Positions 36,590-44,786 are shown, counted from the stretch's first letter. The stretch: DNA of 64,000 bases from Deinococcus fonticola (GCF_004634215.1 NZ_SMMH01000001.1:1-64000), one strand, 5' to 3'. The notes: generated by a model from the letters alone, not told the origin. Program-made: numbers and translations.

Positions 36590-36972
36590 TGCTCCAACCC
36601 CAACGCACGCTTGACCCACTGCACCGCTTCACCGCTCTTCACGTGCGCCCCCGTGATGCGGATCACGCGCCACCCCGCGAGGGTCAACAGGGCGTACTTG
36701 CGGCAGTCTTCCTCAAAACCCCGTCCGCGGGTGTGCCGTCCCTGCCCCCACGTTCCCCCCTCGGCCTCGACGATCAGGCGCGCCTCAGGCCAGGCGAAAT
36801 CAGAGCGCCACTTGCGGCCCGGGACCAGCATCAATTCGCGCTCAGGCTCAGGTATGGCGGCATCTCGCAGCGCCGCGAGGAAGGCCAGTTCAAGCTCGCT
36901 ACCCTGCTCCACAACAACCCCCGCGCGCCGGAGGGCTTCGCGGCTCACCCCGCTAGCGAATGACCGGCTCAC
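36586..36972 (-). CDS. DUF559/Vsr-like PD-(D/E)xK nuclease
   Basis: A 128-residue protein with the pattern of small DUF559-type endonuclease-fold proteins: SELELAFLAALRDA helix with acidic residue, then WRSDFAWPEARLIVEAEGGTW (the D...ExE catalytic stretch, split here at about residues 56-76), HTRGRGFEEDCRKYALLTLAGW and a final WRVIRIT strand. Such proteins are single-domain nucleases related to Vsr. It could process phage DNA or degrade host or competitor DNA. Confidence 0.7.
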   Translation of the reverse strand: MSRSFASGVSREALRRAGVVVEQGSELELAFLAALRDAAIPEPERELMLVPGRKWRSDFAWPEARLIVEAEGGTWGQGRHTRGRGFEEDCRKYALLTLAGWRVIRITGAHVKSGEAVQWVKRALGLEQ

Positions 36973-37493
36973 GGTTGCACCCCCGCAAGCCCAAGCAGCG
37001 CCCGGGCGTTGCGCTGCACCTGGTCAAGGTCAGCAGCTACCAGCGTGCACATAGGTACCTGCATGCGCACGATGCTGTCGATGTCCAGCGCCTCCTGAGT
37101 GGTAGCCGGGGCAACGCCGGGGCGGATCACCATCACCGGCAGCGCCCCAATGATCAGCCAGTCGCGCATCTCGCGCGCGTTCTGCACGCGGGGCACAAAC
37201 ACTACCTTTCCCTCGGACTCATACCTCAGGGCGCGCGCAATCACCATAGGCAAGAGTTGCGGGCCATGGTTGCGCCCGAACTCCTCAAGGAAGGGCCGGA
37301 TGCGCGCCTTCGCGTCCGGATCTTCAGTCCACGCGCTGATCTGGTAGCGACTGAGACAGGCCCCGTTGCTCTGGTACTTGATCTCATCACCCAGGGCGAC
37401 CCGCGCCACCCGATCCGGCGCGAGCAGCTCAGCCTGGCGGAAAAGCTCATCTTTGCCCGCGCCCGCGGCTCCAACCATTGCGTAGATGGTCAT
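36969..37493 (-). CDS. P-loop (deoxynucleotide monophosphate) kinase
   Basis: A 174-residue P-loop protein. The Walker A motif GAAGAGKDELF is at residues 8-18, ARVALGDEIKYQ follows (substrate-binding type), and a ...VFVPRVQNAREMRDWL strand-helix carries the Arg-rich lid. Length and layout match phage dNMP-kinase-like proteins that feed DNA synthesis. The specific nucleotide is not evident. Overlaps both neighbours by 4 bases. Confidence 0.7.
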   Translation of the reverse strand: MTIYAMVGAAGAGKDELFRQAELLAPDRVARVALGDEIKYQSNGACLSRYQISAWTEDPDAKARIRPFLEEFGRNHGPQLLPMVIARALRYESEGKVVFVPRVQNAREMRDWLIIGALPVMVIRPGVAPATTQEALDIDSIVRMQVPMCTLVAADLDQVQRNARALLGLAGVQP

Positions 37494-37960
37494 TCAGCCA
37501 CCCCCAGCGCTTCCGCCACAGTCACGGTCAGGGGCTGATCCTTCAGCCTCCAGCCGCGCACGCTGCACCACTCAGCCCGGCCATCCCGCCTCAGTCGCCG
37601 CAGAATCTCCTGAGTCTCAGGCACACTGAAACGTGCGCGGAGCGAGATAGTCTCAGCGCTCAGGGGTACGGTGCGGACTCTGCCGTCTACCCCTCTCACC
37701 ACCTCGACCACGCCGCTGCGCTGATGTTCTTCCAGCAGCGCCAGGATCACGCGGTCCAGCGCCGCGGTAAGGTCCTCACCGGTCAGCTTGCTCTTCAGCA
37801 GCGCGCTGCGGTAGCGCACACTGGCCGCGTGCCGGTAGGTGTCCGCCCCCGGCCCTGCGGGTATCAGGTCCTGGCGCGCCCTCAACTGCGCGCGCGCGGC
37901 GGGTACGCTCAGCTGATCACGCGCAGCCAGGCGGATAGCATTCAGAATCTCACCACTCAT
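37490..37960 (-). CDS. Hypothetical wHTH-like phage protein
   Basis: A 156-residue protein. The C-terminal part ETISLRARFSVPETQEILRRLRRDGRAEW followed by CSVRGWRLKD has the helix-turn-helix plus wing pattern of small DNA-binding proteins; the N-terminal part is helical and basic (AARAQLRARQDLIPAG). It lies immediately after the metallophosphoesterase gene with a 4-base overlap. A regulatory or nucleic-acid-binding role is possible but unproven. Confidence 0.55.
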   Translation of the reverse strand: MSGEILNAIRLAARDQLSVPAARAQLRARQDLIPAGPGADTYRHAASVRYRSALLKSKLTGEDLTAALDRVILALLEEHQRSGVVEVVRGVDGRVRTVPLSAETISLRARFSVPETQEILRRLRRDGRAEWCSVRGWRLKDQPLTVTVAEALGVAE

Positions 37961-39246
37961 TGCGCGCCCTCCTCCGGGTCACTGAGGATGACCATCTCAA
38001 AGCCGGCGGGCCCGTACAGGATGCCCATCATCCTGCGCACCCCGCCGTAGCCCTCGGCAGCGTGGTAGTGGTCCTGTGGTTTGATCGTGGGGTAGGTGTT
38101 GATGCCGACGCCGGCAACGTCGACGCGCTGGAAGCTATGGAAGTGCCCGCCATGCACTGCAAAGCGCCGGGCCTGCCGAGCGAGCGGGTGGCGAAGCACC
38201 TCGTTGGCGAGCTCGGTTGCCCTTGCTGGACTCATCCGGCCATCAAAATGCCGGAACATGTGCAGCACGTCTCCGACCAGCACGAACGTCGGCGCACCCA
38301 TTGGGGCCACAGGCTCAGCGGTGACGCCTGCACCCCAGTGCCCAGCGCGGATGCTGTTGCAGACGGTGCGGAGGAACACCTCTTCTACATTCCTACCGTG
38401 GTTGCCGGTCACGCCCACCACGTGCACGCTGCCGTAGGTGGTACAGGCTTCGGCGGTCTCGGCGAACATGCGCCAGGCCTCATCTGCCTCTTCGCTGGGA
38501 AGGGCGGTGGCGAGCTGCGGAGTGCCCTTGGTGGTGGCGTAGCCGGTGTCGGTATGGTTGCCGTCGTTGCCCTGCACGTACAGAGTGTTGAAGCGTCCAC
38601 CGGTCAGGGAGGCGGCACGGGCGAGGATCTGGTCACGGTGGCGAGCCCAGGCGTCAACGGCGATCTTCGGGCCCCAGCTGCCATCGACGGCGCGAGCGCC
38701 CAGGTGCAGGTCTGCGCTGATCAGCACCAGGGTGTAGCCGTTCTTTGCTGGGACATGCGGAAGTGGAGCCGGTCGGCGGGTGGCGTAGAAGCCATCCAGG
38801 GCTGCCACCATCCGATCCTCGGCGCTGGGGCCCTGGGGCTCGCTGCGGGGCCGCATGAACAGGCTCGACCTCCCGTCAGTCTTCTCCCAGCGCGCGGTCT
38901 CGTCCTGCCCCCAGTCCACACCGGACTCCGTGACCGTGATCTCGGGATCGCCTCCCGCCGCCCGGCCCATCGCGCCCATCGCGCCCATCAGTTGCTCAAT
39001 TGCCCGCGCGGCCCCCATTCCGGACGCCAGCCTTGCCCTTGCTTCCCTGAATCGCCCGCTGAGCGACCCGCCGGGGCTGCCGCCCGCGATCCTGCACAGT
39101 TCAGACAGACTGGCGTCCGGGTTGTCCCGCGCGATCTGCTCAAGGTGCGCGTTTGAATAGCGCGCAGGCCGCCCGGCGCTTTTCACGGCGTCAGCTGCGG
39201 CCTCATGGGTTGCCTGCGTCTCGTCAGGCTCTTTCTTGTTTGGCAT
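37957..39246 (-). CDS. Calcineurin-like metallophosphoesterase with HTH N-terminus
   Basis: A 429-residue protein. Residues about 24-75 (GRPARYSNAHLEQIARDNPD ... SLSGRFREARARL) look like an HTH/DNA-binding segment. The phosphoesterase domain follows with ISADLHLGA (DxH, about residue 185), QGNDGNHTD, VTGNHGRN (GNHD/E-type) and VHGGHFHSF (GHxH) in order. AGGAG seven bases before ATG 39246 sets the start. It begins a new transcription unit with its own promoter at 39303-39331. The substrate (nucleotide or DNA) is unknown. Confidence 0.8.
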   Translation of the reverse strand: MPNKKEPDETQATHEAAADAVKSAGRPARYSNAHLEQIARDNPDASLSELCRIAGGSPGGSLSGRFREARARLASGMGAARAIEQLMGAMGAMGRAAGGDPEITVTESGVDWGQDETARWEKTDGRSSLFMRPRSEPQGPSAEDRMVAALDGFYATRRPAPLPHVPAKNGYTLVLISADLHLGARAVDGSWGPKIAVDAWARHRDQILARAASLTGGRFNTLYVQGNDGNHTDTGYATTKGTPQLATALPSEEADEAWRMFAETAEACTTYGSVHVVGVTGNHGRNVEEVFLRTVCNSIRAGHWGAGVTAEPVAPMGAPTFVLVGDVLHMFRHFDGRMSPARATELANEVLRHPLARQARRFAVHGGHFHSFQRVDVAGVGINTYPTIKPQDHYHAAEGYGGVRRMMGILYGPAGFEMVILSDPEEGAQ

Positions 39247-39302
39247 TGGAGAACTCCTGATGCTTCTGCATCTCGAAGGTGTTCTCCGTATCCATGTCAG
39301 AT

Positions 39303-39331
39303 ATTGTAGCCGACTGGAGTACAAAAATCAA
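39303..39331 (-). promoter_or_regulatory. Leftward promoter for 39.2 kb unit
   Basis: On the - strand TTGATT (39326-39331), 17 bases, TACAAT (39303-39308). The TGATATCA palindrome (39332-39339) abuts the -35 box on its upstream side. Confidence 0.7.
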
Positions 39332-39358
39332 TGATATCACTGTGCTGGACGACGAAAA
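39332..39358. promoter_or_regulatory. TGATATCA element, extended form
   Basis: TGATATCACTGT followed by GCTGGACGACGAAAAA on the + strand, closely matching the copies before the early promoters at 57344 and 60475. Here it lies upstream of a leftward promoter, in opposite relative orientation. Confidence 0.6.
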
Positions 39359-39359
39359 A

Positions 39360-39381
39360 GCCCGATCACGATTGATCGGGC
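39360..39381 (-). terminator. Leftward terminator
   Basis: GCCCGATCA...TTGATCGGGC stem, followed on the - strand by TTTTTCG. It ends the unit finishing at 39398. Confidence 0.75.
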
Positions 39382-39397
39382 GGGGGCGGTGCGGGGA

Positions 39398-39826
39398 TCA
39401 GCTGCGGATGGACTTCCTGATCCGGTTCGCCTGCAGGTTCCAGATCTTGACCTGCGCATCCAGCAGTAGATCGGCTACCTCGCCCCTGAGTTCCGGATCC
39501 ACTTCAAGCTGCCGCTTGATGTTCTCCAGCCCTTCACGCGCCACTTCGAGCTCACGGTACTTCTCAAGCAGGGCAGCATCAACCGCTTTGCGCAGGCTCG
39601 GGCTGCGCAGGAACTCCTCGCAGGTGCCGTCAAGCGCCTGGGCGTGCAGCTTGCTGGCGTAGGGGCCAGCGGCGATGCGTCGCAGCATGTCCGCAGTGAA
39701 CACATCAGCTTCGCCCTGGTCGGCGTTCGTAAGCGCGGCCAGCGCCTGCGCGGCCTCGCGCTCACTCCTTGGCGGTTGGGACGCAATGATGGCGAGGCGT
39801 GCGTTCTCGTCGTCTGTGTAGGTCAT
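39398..39826 (-). CDS. Hypothetical helical phage protein
   Basis: A 142-residue, almost fully helical protein (SEREAAQALAALTNADQGEA; DAALLEKYRELEVAREGLEN) with a basic tail (NRIRKSIRS). No catalytic motif or family recognised. It is the last gene before the terminator at 39360. Coiled-coil-like middle region suggests oligomerisation. Confidence 0.6.
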   Translation of the reverse strand: MTYTDDENARLAIIASQPPRSEREAAQALAALTNADQGEADVFTADMLRRIAAGPYASKLHAQALDGTCEEFLRSPSLRKAVDAALLEKYRELEVAREGLENIKRQLEVDPELRGEVADLLLDAQVKIWNLQANRIRKSIRS

Positions 39827-39877
39827 AGTGGCCTCCTTGCCCCGGCATGTCCCCCGGGGCTGGGTGTGGTGAGTAGA

Positions 39878-40009
39878 TCAGCTGCGGAGAGTCTTGATGA
39901 GGGCCGCGAGGCGTTCCGTGCGGTCAGGTTGACGCGGGGGCGAGGGGTAGCGGCTGCCGGGCGGCAGGGGCGGCCTGGGTGGCCTCGGGGGAACGGGTGG
40001 GGTGTTCAT
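39878..40009 (-). CDS. Small proline-rich phage protein
   Basis: A 43-residue protein starting MNTPPVPPRPPRPPLPPGSR and ending in a helix (ERLAALIKTLRS). Its ATG overlaps the previous stop (ATGA), supporting translation. The polyproline stretch would form an extended PPII rod. Function unknown; it may be a linker-type or interaction peptide. Confidence 0.55.
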   Translation of the reverse strand: MNTPPVPPRPPRPPLPPGSRYPSPPRQPDRTERLAALIKTLRS

Positions 40010-40536
40010 GCGTCCTCCCCCTGCGGCCCGAAGCCGGTCGACAGGGCGTTGCGCAGCGCCAGCCTCCAGCCGTGCCCGGCGTCCTGAGGCTTGCCGCACC
40101 GGGTCACGGTCTGGTTGAACAGCCACCAGCGCTCAACGGGGTGCAGGTTGCGCCAGGCGGCGGCGATGTGGTCGATCTCCTGAGTAGTCTCAGCAGCCTC
40201 AACGGCCCAGATGAGCACCAGGGCCTCCTTGCCGAGGTTGTCAAGGCAGAGTTTGTTCTCCCCGCTGATCACGCGGCCCACGGTGGTGCCGCCGCCGTCA
40301 ACAATCTGCCAGTTCAATTCGGAGGAGATGACTGCGGCAATCTGGTCCCACTTCCAGCGCGGCATGTCCAGCACGCGGTCCAGGCGCTCGGGAGTGGCGG
40401 TGGTGGTGGTCCTGAACTCGTACGCGTCGACGGTCTTCTTCTTGACGTCAATGCCGATGTAGCCGCTGGTATCCGGGTTGAAGCGCCCAAACTGCCCAGG
40501 CGTGGTGGTGGTCTTGACGGTCTTCCTGGTGGTCAT
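40006..40536 (-). CDS. Hypothetical phage protein
   Basis: A 176-residue protein; AAGGAGG precedes ATG 40536. A Thr/Lys-rich N-terminus is followed by a mixed alpha/beta domain (LDRVLDMPRWKWDQIAAVIS, LVLIWAVEAAETTQEIDHIAAAWRNL, VERWWLFNQTV). The ALVLIWAVE...IAAAWRNLxPxERWWLFN pattern recurs in phage proteins of unknown function (a DUF-type family I cannot name with certainty). It lies in a leftward unit starting at the 41.17 kb promoter. Confidence 0.6.
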   Translation of the reverse strand: MTTRKTVKTTTTPGQFGRFNPDTSGYIGIDVKKKTVDAYEFRTTTTATPERLDRVLDMPRWKWDQIAAVISSELNWQIVDGGGTTVGRVISGENKLCLDNLGKEALVLIWAVEAAETTQEIDHIAAAWRNLHPVERWWLFNQTVTRCGKPQDAGHGWRLALRNALSTGFGPQGEDA

Positions 40537-40586
40537 GATGTTCCTCCTTGCCCCGGATTGACCCCCGGGGCGCGGGTACGTGGTGT

Positions 40587-41066
40587 CTAGGCGAAGCGCG
40601 CGATCTCGCCCTGGGTCACGGGCTGTTTGCGAAACCAGTCGATCATTTCGTAGATCTCGGCCATCACGTCCCCGTCGCAAAACCCATACCGGAACTCGAC
40701 TGCATCGGCCACGCTCGCCGTCGAGGCGGCATCGGCGCTCAGCCTCATCTGCTCGGCCGTGGGCTCCCAGTCGCACCAGGGGCGCACGTCCTCCAGCTCC
40801 TTAGCGCCGGTGGGCTCAGCGGTGGGGCGGCAGTCAACGGTGCAGGTGGTGCCGTTGATAGTGAAGCTGCCGAGGAGCTCACCGTGCTCGCTACGCAGGG
40901 TAGCGCGGTACTGACCCATCTCCAGGAGCGCGCGGGTGCCGTTCATCGCGCGGTACCCGACCAGGCCGTGGGTGTCGAGCTCGCGGCGGCGGTAGTACCC
41001 AACTCCGTCGCGGGCGATGATGCAGCGGGGGCGATTGCTCTTCGGTTTGGTGGTGGTGGTGGTCAT
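40587..41066 (-). CDS. Hypothetical phage protein
   Basis: A 159-residue protein beginning MTTTTTKPKSNRPRCI, with AAGGAGAA before ATG 41066. The middle includes a beta meander (YRATLRSEHGELLGSFTI; CTVDCRP) and the C-terminal part an acidic helix (AEQMRLSADAASTASVADAV). First gene of the unit driven by the promoter at 41161-41189. The N-terminus MTTTTTKPK resembles that of the next gene (MTTRKTVKTTTT), perhaps reflecting shared local duplication. Function unknown. Confidence 0.6.
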   Translation of the reverse strand: MTTTTTKPKSNRPRCIIARDGVGYYRRRELDTHGLVGYRAMNGTRALLEMGQYRATLRSEHGELLGSFTINGTTCTVDCRPTAEPTGAKELEDVRPWCDWEPTAEQMRLSADAASTASVADAVEFRYGFCDGDVMAEIYEMIDWFRKQPVTQGEIARFA

Positions 41067-41160
41067 GATCTTCTCCTTCGGCCTCTGGTGGGCCTGAAGG
41101 GGAGCGGCTGTTCTCGTGTCGCGGCGTCTAGTGGTTCTTCGCTGCTTCCCTTGTGCTTCT

Positions 41161-41204
41161 AGGGTAGTATACATGCGTACACATGTCAATAGATGCGTAC
41201 GCAT
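41161..41204 (-). promoter_or_regulatory. Leftward promoter inside an inverted repeat
   Basis: On the - strand TTGACA (41184-41189), 17 bases, TACCCT (41161-41166). 12-base arms ATGCGTACACAT (41173-41184) and ATGCGTACGCAT (41193-41204) are inverted with one mismatch around an 8-base spacer holding the -35. A repressor bound there would block the promoter. It has a twin at 42745. Confidence 0.7.
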
Positions 41205-41244
41205 ATCGATCTTTGTCCAATCTTCATGATTCAAGCAAAGAAGA

Positions 41245-41269
41245 AGCGCCAGGGCGTGATCCTGGCGCT
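41245..41269 (-). terminator. Leftward terminator
   Basis: A perfect 9-bp stem AGCGCCAGG/CCTGGCGCT; the - strand continues TCTTCTTTG. It ends the 42.67-41.29 kb unit. Confidence 0.7.
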
Positions 41270-41287
41270 ATGCGGCTAGTACCGCGT

Positions 41288-41575
41288 TCAGGCCCTGCTG
41301 ATGCGCTCGCCCCGCTCTGCTTGTACTGGCTCTGATTGCTCATGGGCAGCGTTGACCACATCGCCGCGCTGCAGTGGGCTCAGGGTATTCCACCACTCGA
41401 TGGCTTCACTCCTTCCGCGCACCCTGGCAACTGTAGTGGCCTCGCCGGGCTTCAGGTTGGGCCCTGCGGCCGTACGTCCCTCCGCTCTGGCCTTCTCAAG
41501 CCCGCGCATGCGCTCGGGTGGGTAGTCGCCGCGCGGGGCCGCAGCCTGCTTCTCTTTCTTCTCTTTTGGGGTCAT
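41288..41575 (-). CDS. Small hypothetical phage protein
   Basis: A 95-residue hydrophilic protein starting MTPKEKKEKQ with AGGAGA upstream of ATG 41575. The C-terminal segment ARVRGRSEAIEWWNTLSPLQRGDVVNAAHEQS is helical with two tryptophans; the N-terminal half is disordered and charged. The WWNTLSPxQRGxVV motif looks like a small interaction domain. Function unknown. Confidence 0.6.
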   Translation of the reverse strand: MTPKEKKEKQAAAPRGDYPPERMRGLEKARAEGRTAAGPNLKPGEATTVARVRGRSEAIEWWNTLSPLQRGDVVNAAHEQSEPVQAERGERISRA

Positions 41576-41636
41576 GGTCTTCTCCTGTTGTTGCAAGTGG
41601 CCCCAGAGATGAATCCAGGGCCTGCCGACTTCTAGT

Positions 41637-42671
41637 TCAAATCTTGTGCCAGCGCCAGTACCTTCTGCCACTTCCGGTCAATTCATGAACATAGATATAG
41701 ATGTCGCCGTTGGGTGCACGGTAGAGGGTCTCGCGACTTGCGTATTCCCAGTCATAGACGCTCTTACCTTTCTTCACGTAGTAGTCACTCACCACGCCAG
41801 CCTCGGCCAGCTTCACGTACTGATCCCAGTCGGCCTCGCCAGCATTGGCCATCTCAACGTACGGCACTTCCAGCTCATCAAGCATCTTCAACTGCGCCGA
41901 GCGCTTTTCAAGGTAGTACACGCTATTGCCGTAGGCCCAGAGGCCAGTGACCATCACCACCCCAGCTTTCCTGATGTGGTCTGCCAGGGCCCGCTCGCCG
42001 CCAAGGGACGACACGACCAGCTCGGCATCACAGTTGTCAGTGTTGTCTGAACCGCCGCGAAAGTGAGCGAGGTCAGCCAGCAGCTCTACTGCCAGCTCCT
42101 GCGGCATATCATCCAGGGCGGGAAGATTGCTGGTCACGATCTCGCGCATGGCCTCCTCGTCGCCGTAGGCCATGGCAGCGTTGCCGTAGTAGCGCACCAC
42201 AATCGGCCTCCCGCTGATCGTCACGCCCGAGCGGTAGACGTCGCCAGTGGTGTTCCAGGCACCATCGAGGTCTCCATCAGCGACGAAGATGGTGCCACCG
42301 ACAGTAGCTTTGCGACCATGCTCAAACATCACGCCGTTCCCGAGCCCGGCCCTGAAGGCGTCGAACTCAGCTTGGCGGCGCGCGAGATCGGCTGCGGCTT
42401 GATCGGCGGCCCGCTGCTCTTCCGCCTTGGCGTCCTCAATGGCGCTCGCCTCGCTTTCGGTGGCAGCGCGGAAGCCGACCTCGATGGCGTCGCAGCCCTC
42501 GAACTCGAACATGTCTTCGTCGTCGATGCGGTCCTGGTCGATCCGCCCAATGTTGATGATGCTGGCGACAGCAAGCAGCCGACCGTTGACGTCGACGGTC
42601 TGACCGATCCTGAGGCTTTCGTAGGCGGGGTAGAGGCTGGTGTACACGATTGGCTCGGCGTTGGTGGCCAT
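41637..42671 (-). CDS. Hypothetical phage protein, multi-domain
   Basis: A 344-residue protein with GGAAGAG before ATG 42671. An N-terminal beta-type module (LRIGQTVDVNGRLLAVASII) is followed by an Ala/Glu-rich helix (EAKAEEQRAADQAAADLARRQAEF, about residues 85-110), a beta segment, and a C-terminal part with LYRAPNGDIYIYVHELTGSG. No family recognised. First gene of a unit driven by the palindromic promoter at 42745. The position in the unknown block suggests host-takeover or regulatory function. Confidence 0.55.
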   Translation of the reverse strand: MATNAEPIVYTSLYPAYESLRIGQTVDVNGRLLAVASIINIGRIDQDRIDDEDMFEFEGCDAIEVGFRAATESEASAIEDAKAEEQRAADQAAADLARRQAEFDAFRAGLGNGVMFEHGRKATVGGTIFVADGDLDGAWNTTGDVYRSGVTISGRPIVVRYYGNAAMAYGDEEAMREIVTSNLPALDDMPQELAVELLADLAHFRGGSDNTDNCDAELVVSSLGGERALADHIRKAGVVMVTGLWAYGNSVYYLEKRSAQLKMLDELEVPYVEMANAGEADWDQYVKLAEAGVVSDYYVKKGKSVYDWEYASRETLYRAPNGDIYIYVHELTGSGRRYWRWHKI

Positions 42672-42736
42672 CTTCTCTTCCTTGAAGTTCACGGTGCCCA
42701 CGGCGAGCTCTCTGTTCCGTTCCCTTCTTCTGCCTC

Positions 42737-42784
42737 ATGATGATCCACTTGCGTACACATGTCAATAGATGTGTACGCAAGTGG
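42737..42784 (-). promoter_or_regulatory. Promoter with 40-bp perfect inverted repeat
   Basis: Arms of 16 bp (42745-42760 and 42769-42784) are perfectly complementary around an 8-base spacer. On the - strand TTGACA (42760-42765) straddles arm and spacer, and a weak -10 CATCAT lies 17 bases on (42737-42742). The spacer and inner arms match the 41.17 kb promoter. Confidence 0.7.
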
Positions 42785-42797
42785 TCTTAATCCAGTC

Positions 42798-43202
42798 TTA
42801 ATCATTCAGTCGAACGCCTGATTCCCGCTCCAGCAGCCACTGCGCCATCTGCCGCGCTCCGGCTCCCGCTGGCGGGGTGGGGAGGTAGCGGGTTGGGACG
42901 TACGCGGCGTAGTAGTGAAGCAGCAAGTCGTCGGCGTTGGTGCCCAGCCGCTCGAGGAACTGCTGCTCTCCCATCCGGTGCACCGCCTCCGGGCCGTCTG
43001 TGTGGTGGGCTGGGCAAAGCGGGATCACGCTGTAGTTGCGCAGCGGATTGTTCGTCCGGCGCGGCAACCCCCACACGCGCAGGTGGTGCAGCTGAACGCC
43101 GTGGTTGGTGACGCCGTAGAGCCGCTGGCAGGCCGCGCATGGCTGCGACGCGAGCCAGGTCATGTACGCGCTGCTGCCGTGGGGCGCGGGGAGGAGGATC
43201 AC
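42798..43202 (-). CDS. HNH-type (Ref/DUF968-like) nuclease
   Basis: A 134-residue protein. The zinc/HNH pattern is visible: QPCAACQR (CxxC, about residue 21), VQLHHLRVWG (histidine pair), NYSVIPLCPAHHTDGP (about residues 58-73) and VHRMGEQQF. This order is that of recombination-enhancing Ref/DUF968-type HNH enzymes carried by many phages. It overlaps the preceding gene by 4 bases and is the last of the 46.2-42.8 kb unit. Confidence 0.75.
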   Translation of the reverse strand: MILLPAPHGSSAYMTWLASQPCAACQRLYGVTNHGVQLHHLRVWGLPRRTNNPLRNYSVIPLCPAHHTDGPEAVHRMGEQQFLERLGTNADDLLLHYYAAYVPTRYLPTPPAGAGARQMAQWLLERESGVRLND

Positions 43203-44374
43203 GGGCGGCTCCTGGCGGCGCGCTCGCGTCGCTCGTACATTGCCAACTGAGCCTCGGTGACGTGCAGGCGACGCTTGATACCCTTCCTGCCCTCAACATT
43301 GAACGCGACCGGCTCAATTCCCCGCCGCCTGAACCAGACCTTCGCCGTGTCGTTGGGGATCACCACGTAGCCCGCCGGAGCACGCCTGCCACGCTCAGCC
43401 GCCACGGCCTCCACATCGGCTGGATTCACATACAGTAGTCCCCGGACCAGCACTGCGCCAATCTTTCCTCCTCTGACCATCGACATCAGCGTATTCGGCG
43501 CGACCCTGAGCCTCTCTTGAGCGCGGGAGCGATCCAGCCATCCCACGGGCCTACTGGCAACCATGGCTACTCCAGGAATCACGCGATCCTGCCACGCCCT
43601 CGCTCCGGCGGCGGTCACGTAGACTTTGTTGCCGCGCCTCTCGGACGCATAGCCATGGTTCCTGCACCATCGCGCAACGAGGTAGGGCGGCAGTCCGCTC
43701 CCCTCAGCCACATCGTCCGCTGGCAGCATCTCGTCATCGTCTGCGTCGCCAGCCTGAAGTGGTTCCAGACCAACACTCCTGCGCCAGCCGTTGCCCACCG
43801 ACCGCGTGATGAGCCTCTCCGTCTTCGTGAACCCGAACCCGATCTCCCTGTGCCTCACCTCCAGGCCTCTGCTCTTTGCCCAGCTGCAAGGGGCGCATGA
43901 AGTGAAGTGGGTGTCACTGACGACATCTACAGCCCTCACCCACTCATCCGCGCCTGCGGTGATCAGATCCACCACGTCGCGCGGGAAGTACATTCCCGGG
44001 GGGTCGCCCACCACACGGCAACGCTGCCCCGCGATGCCCACCTTCTTCATGCGCTTCTTGAGGGTGGTGGGGTCAACCCCCAGCTCCCGCGCCAGGTCGG
44101 CCTGCGAGATCATCTCCGGCCCGACAAACGGCAGAGACAGCACCGGGTCATCGCGCCTGAGCACATCCGCGGCCTCTGGTGGGAAGATGCGGATACGGCT
44201 ACGGGTGCCCCTCGCGCGCCAGAGGGTGATCTGAAACTTGCAGCGCGCGGCCGCGGCCTTCACCGCCTCCTCGCTCTCTCTCAACTTGACAGCCAGCTCC
44301 TCAAGGGTCAGCCACCCCTCCGGCTTCTCCAACAGCACCGTCACCTTCGGCTTCCTGCGCTTCGCCGGGCTCAT
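43199..44374 (-). CDS. Protein with repeated HTH modules
   Basis: A 391-residue protein with at least three helix-turn-helix-like segments: LTLEELAVKLRESEEAVKAAA (about residues 22-42, one residue omitted in wording), ISQADLARELGVDPTTLKKR (about residues 89-108) and RSRAQERLRVAPNTLMSMVR near residue 285. A DNA-binding, possibly regulatory, function is likely. There are two 'Rxxx..P.GY/GWLDRSRA' regions resembling MerR/DNA-invertase-type HTHs. It overlaps both neighbours by 4 bases. Confidence 0.65.
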   Translation of the reverse strand: MSPAKRRKPKVTVLLEKPEGWLTLEELAVKLRESEEAVKAAAARCKFQITLWRARGTRSRIRIFPPEAADVLRRDDPVLSLPFVGPEMISQADLARELGVDPTTLKKRMKKVGIAGQRCRVVGDPPGMYFPRDVVDLITAGADEWVRAVDVVSDTHFTSCAPCSWAKSRGLEVRHREIGFGFTKTERLITRSVGNGWRRSVGLEPLQAGDADDDEMLPADDVAEGSGLPPYLVARWCRNHGYASERRGNKVYVTAAGARAWQDRVIPGVAMVASRPVGWLDRSRAQERLRVAPNTLMSMVRGGKIGAVLVRGLLYVNPADVEAVAAERGRRAPAGYVVIPNDTAKVWFRRRGIEPVAFNVEGRKGIKRRLHVTEAQLAMYERRERAARSRP

Positions 44375-44784
44375 GCGGGCCTCCAGAGCGCTAGGTGGCC
44401 AACGCGCTTCACCCGCACTTTGCCAGCGCGCTCAAGCTCCTCCAGCTCGCGCACCACTGCCTCGGGCTCACCCGCGCCCTCCTCGACCAGCCCCGCCGTG
44501 GTCATCCACTCCCCACCCCGGCAGTGGTGCCTGAGCAGCGGAATCACGCGGGAGCCACGGGCGCGGGGAATGTACCTGGGGCGCAGCAGCTCTCGCACCG
44601 AGTCTGACGTGCTGATGTAGCCCACCCGCAGCTGCCCCAGGGCGCGCCTGACCACCGGGACGTGCAGCCCGGTCACGCTGGCGAGCTGCACGTCAGTTCT
44701 TGGTGATGTGGAGGCTTTGACGGCGGCGAGGACGCGCAGGCGTGGCTCGGTGGGGAGTGCCGCGTGGAGAGTGGCCGACGCCAT
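44371..44784 (-). CDS. Winged-helix-like phage protein
   Basis: A 137-residue protein. Two HTH-like stretches: VQLASVTGLHVPVVRRALGQL and MTTAGLVEEGAGEPEAVVREL, each followed by a short strand pair (VGYISTSD; GKVRVKRVGHLALWRP), so it resembles two tandem wHTH domains. It starts two bases after the preceding stop. A transcriptional or replication-regulatory role is possible. Confidence 0.6.
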   Translation of the reverse strand: MASATLHAALPTEPRLRVLAAVKASTSPRTDVQLASVTGLHVPVVRRALGQLRVGYISTSDSVRELLRPRYIPRARGSRVIPLLRHHCRGGEWMTTAGLVEEGAGEPEAVVRELEELERAGKVRVKRVGHLALWRPA

Positions 44785-44786
44785 GG

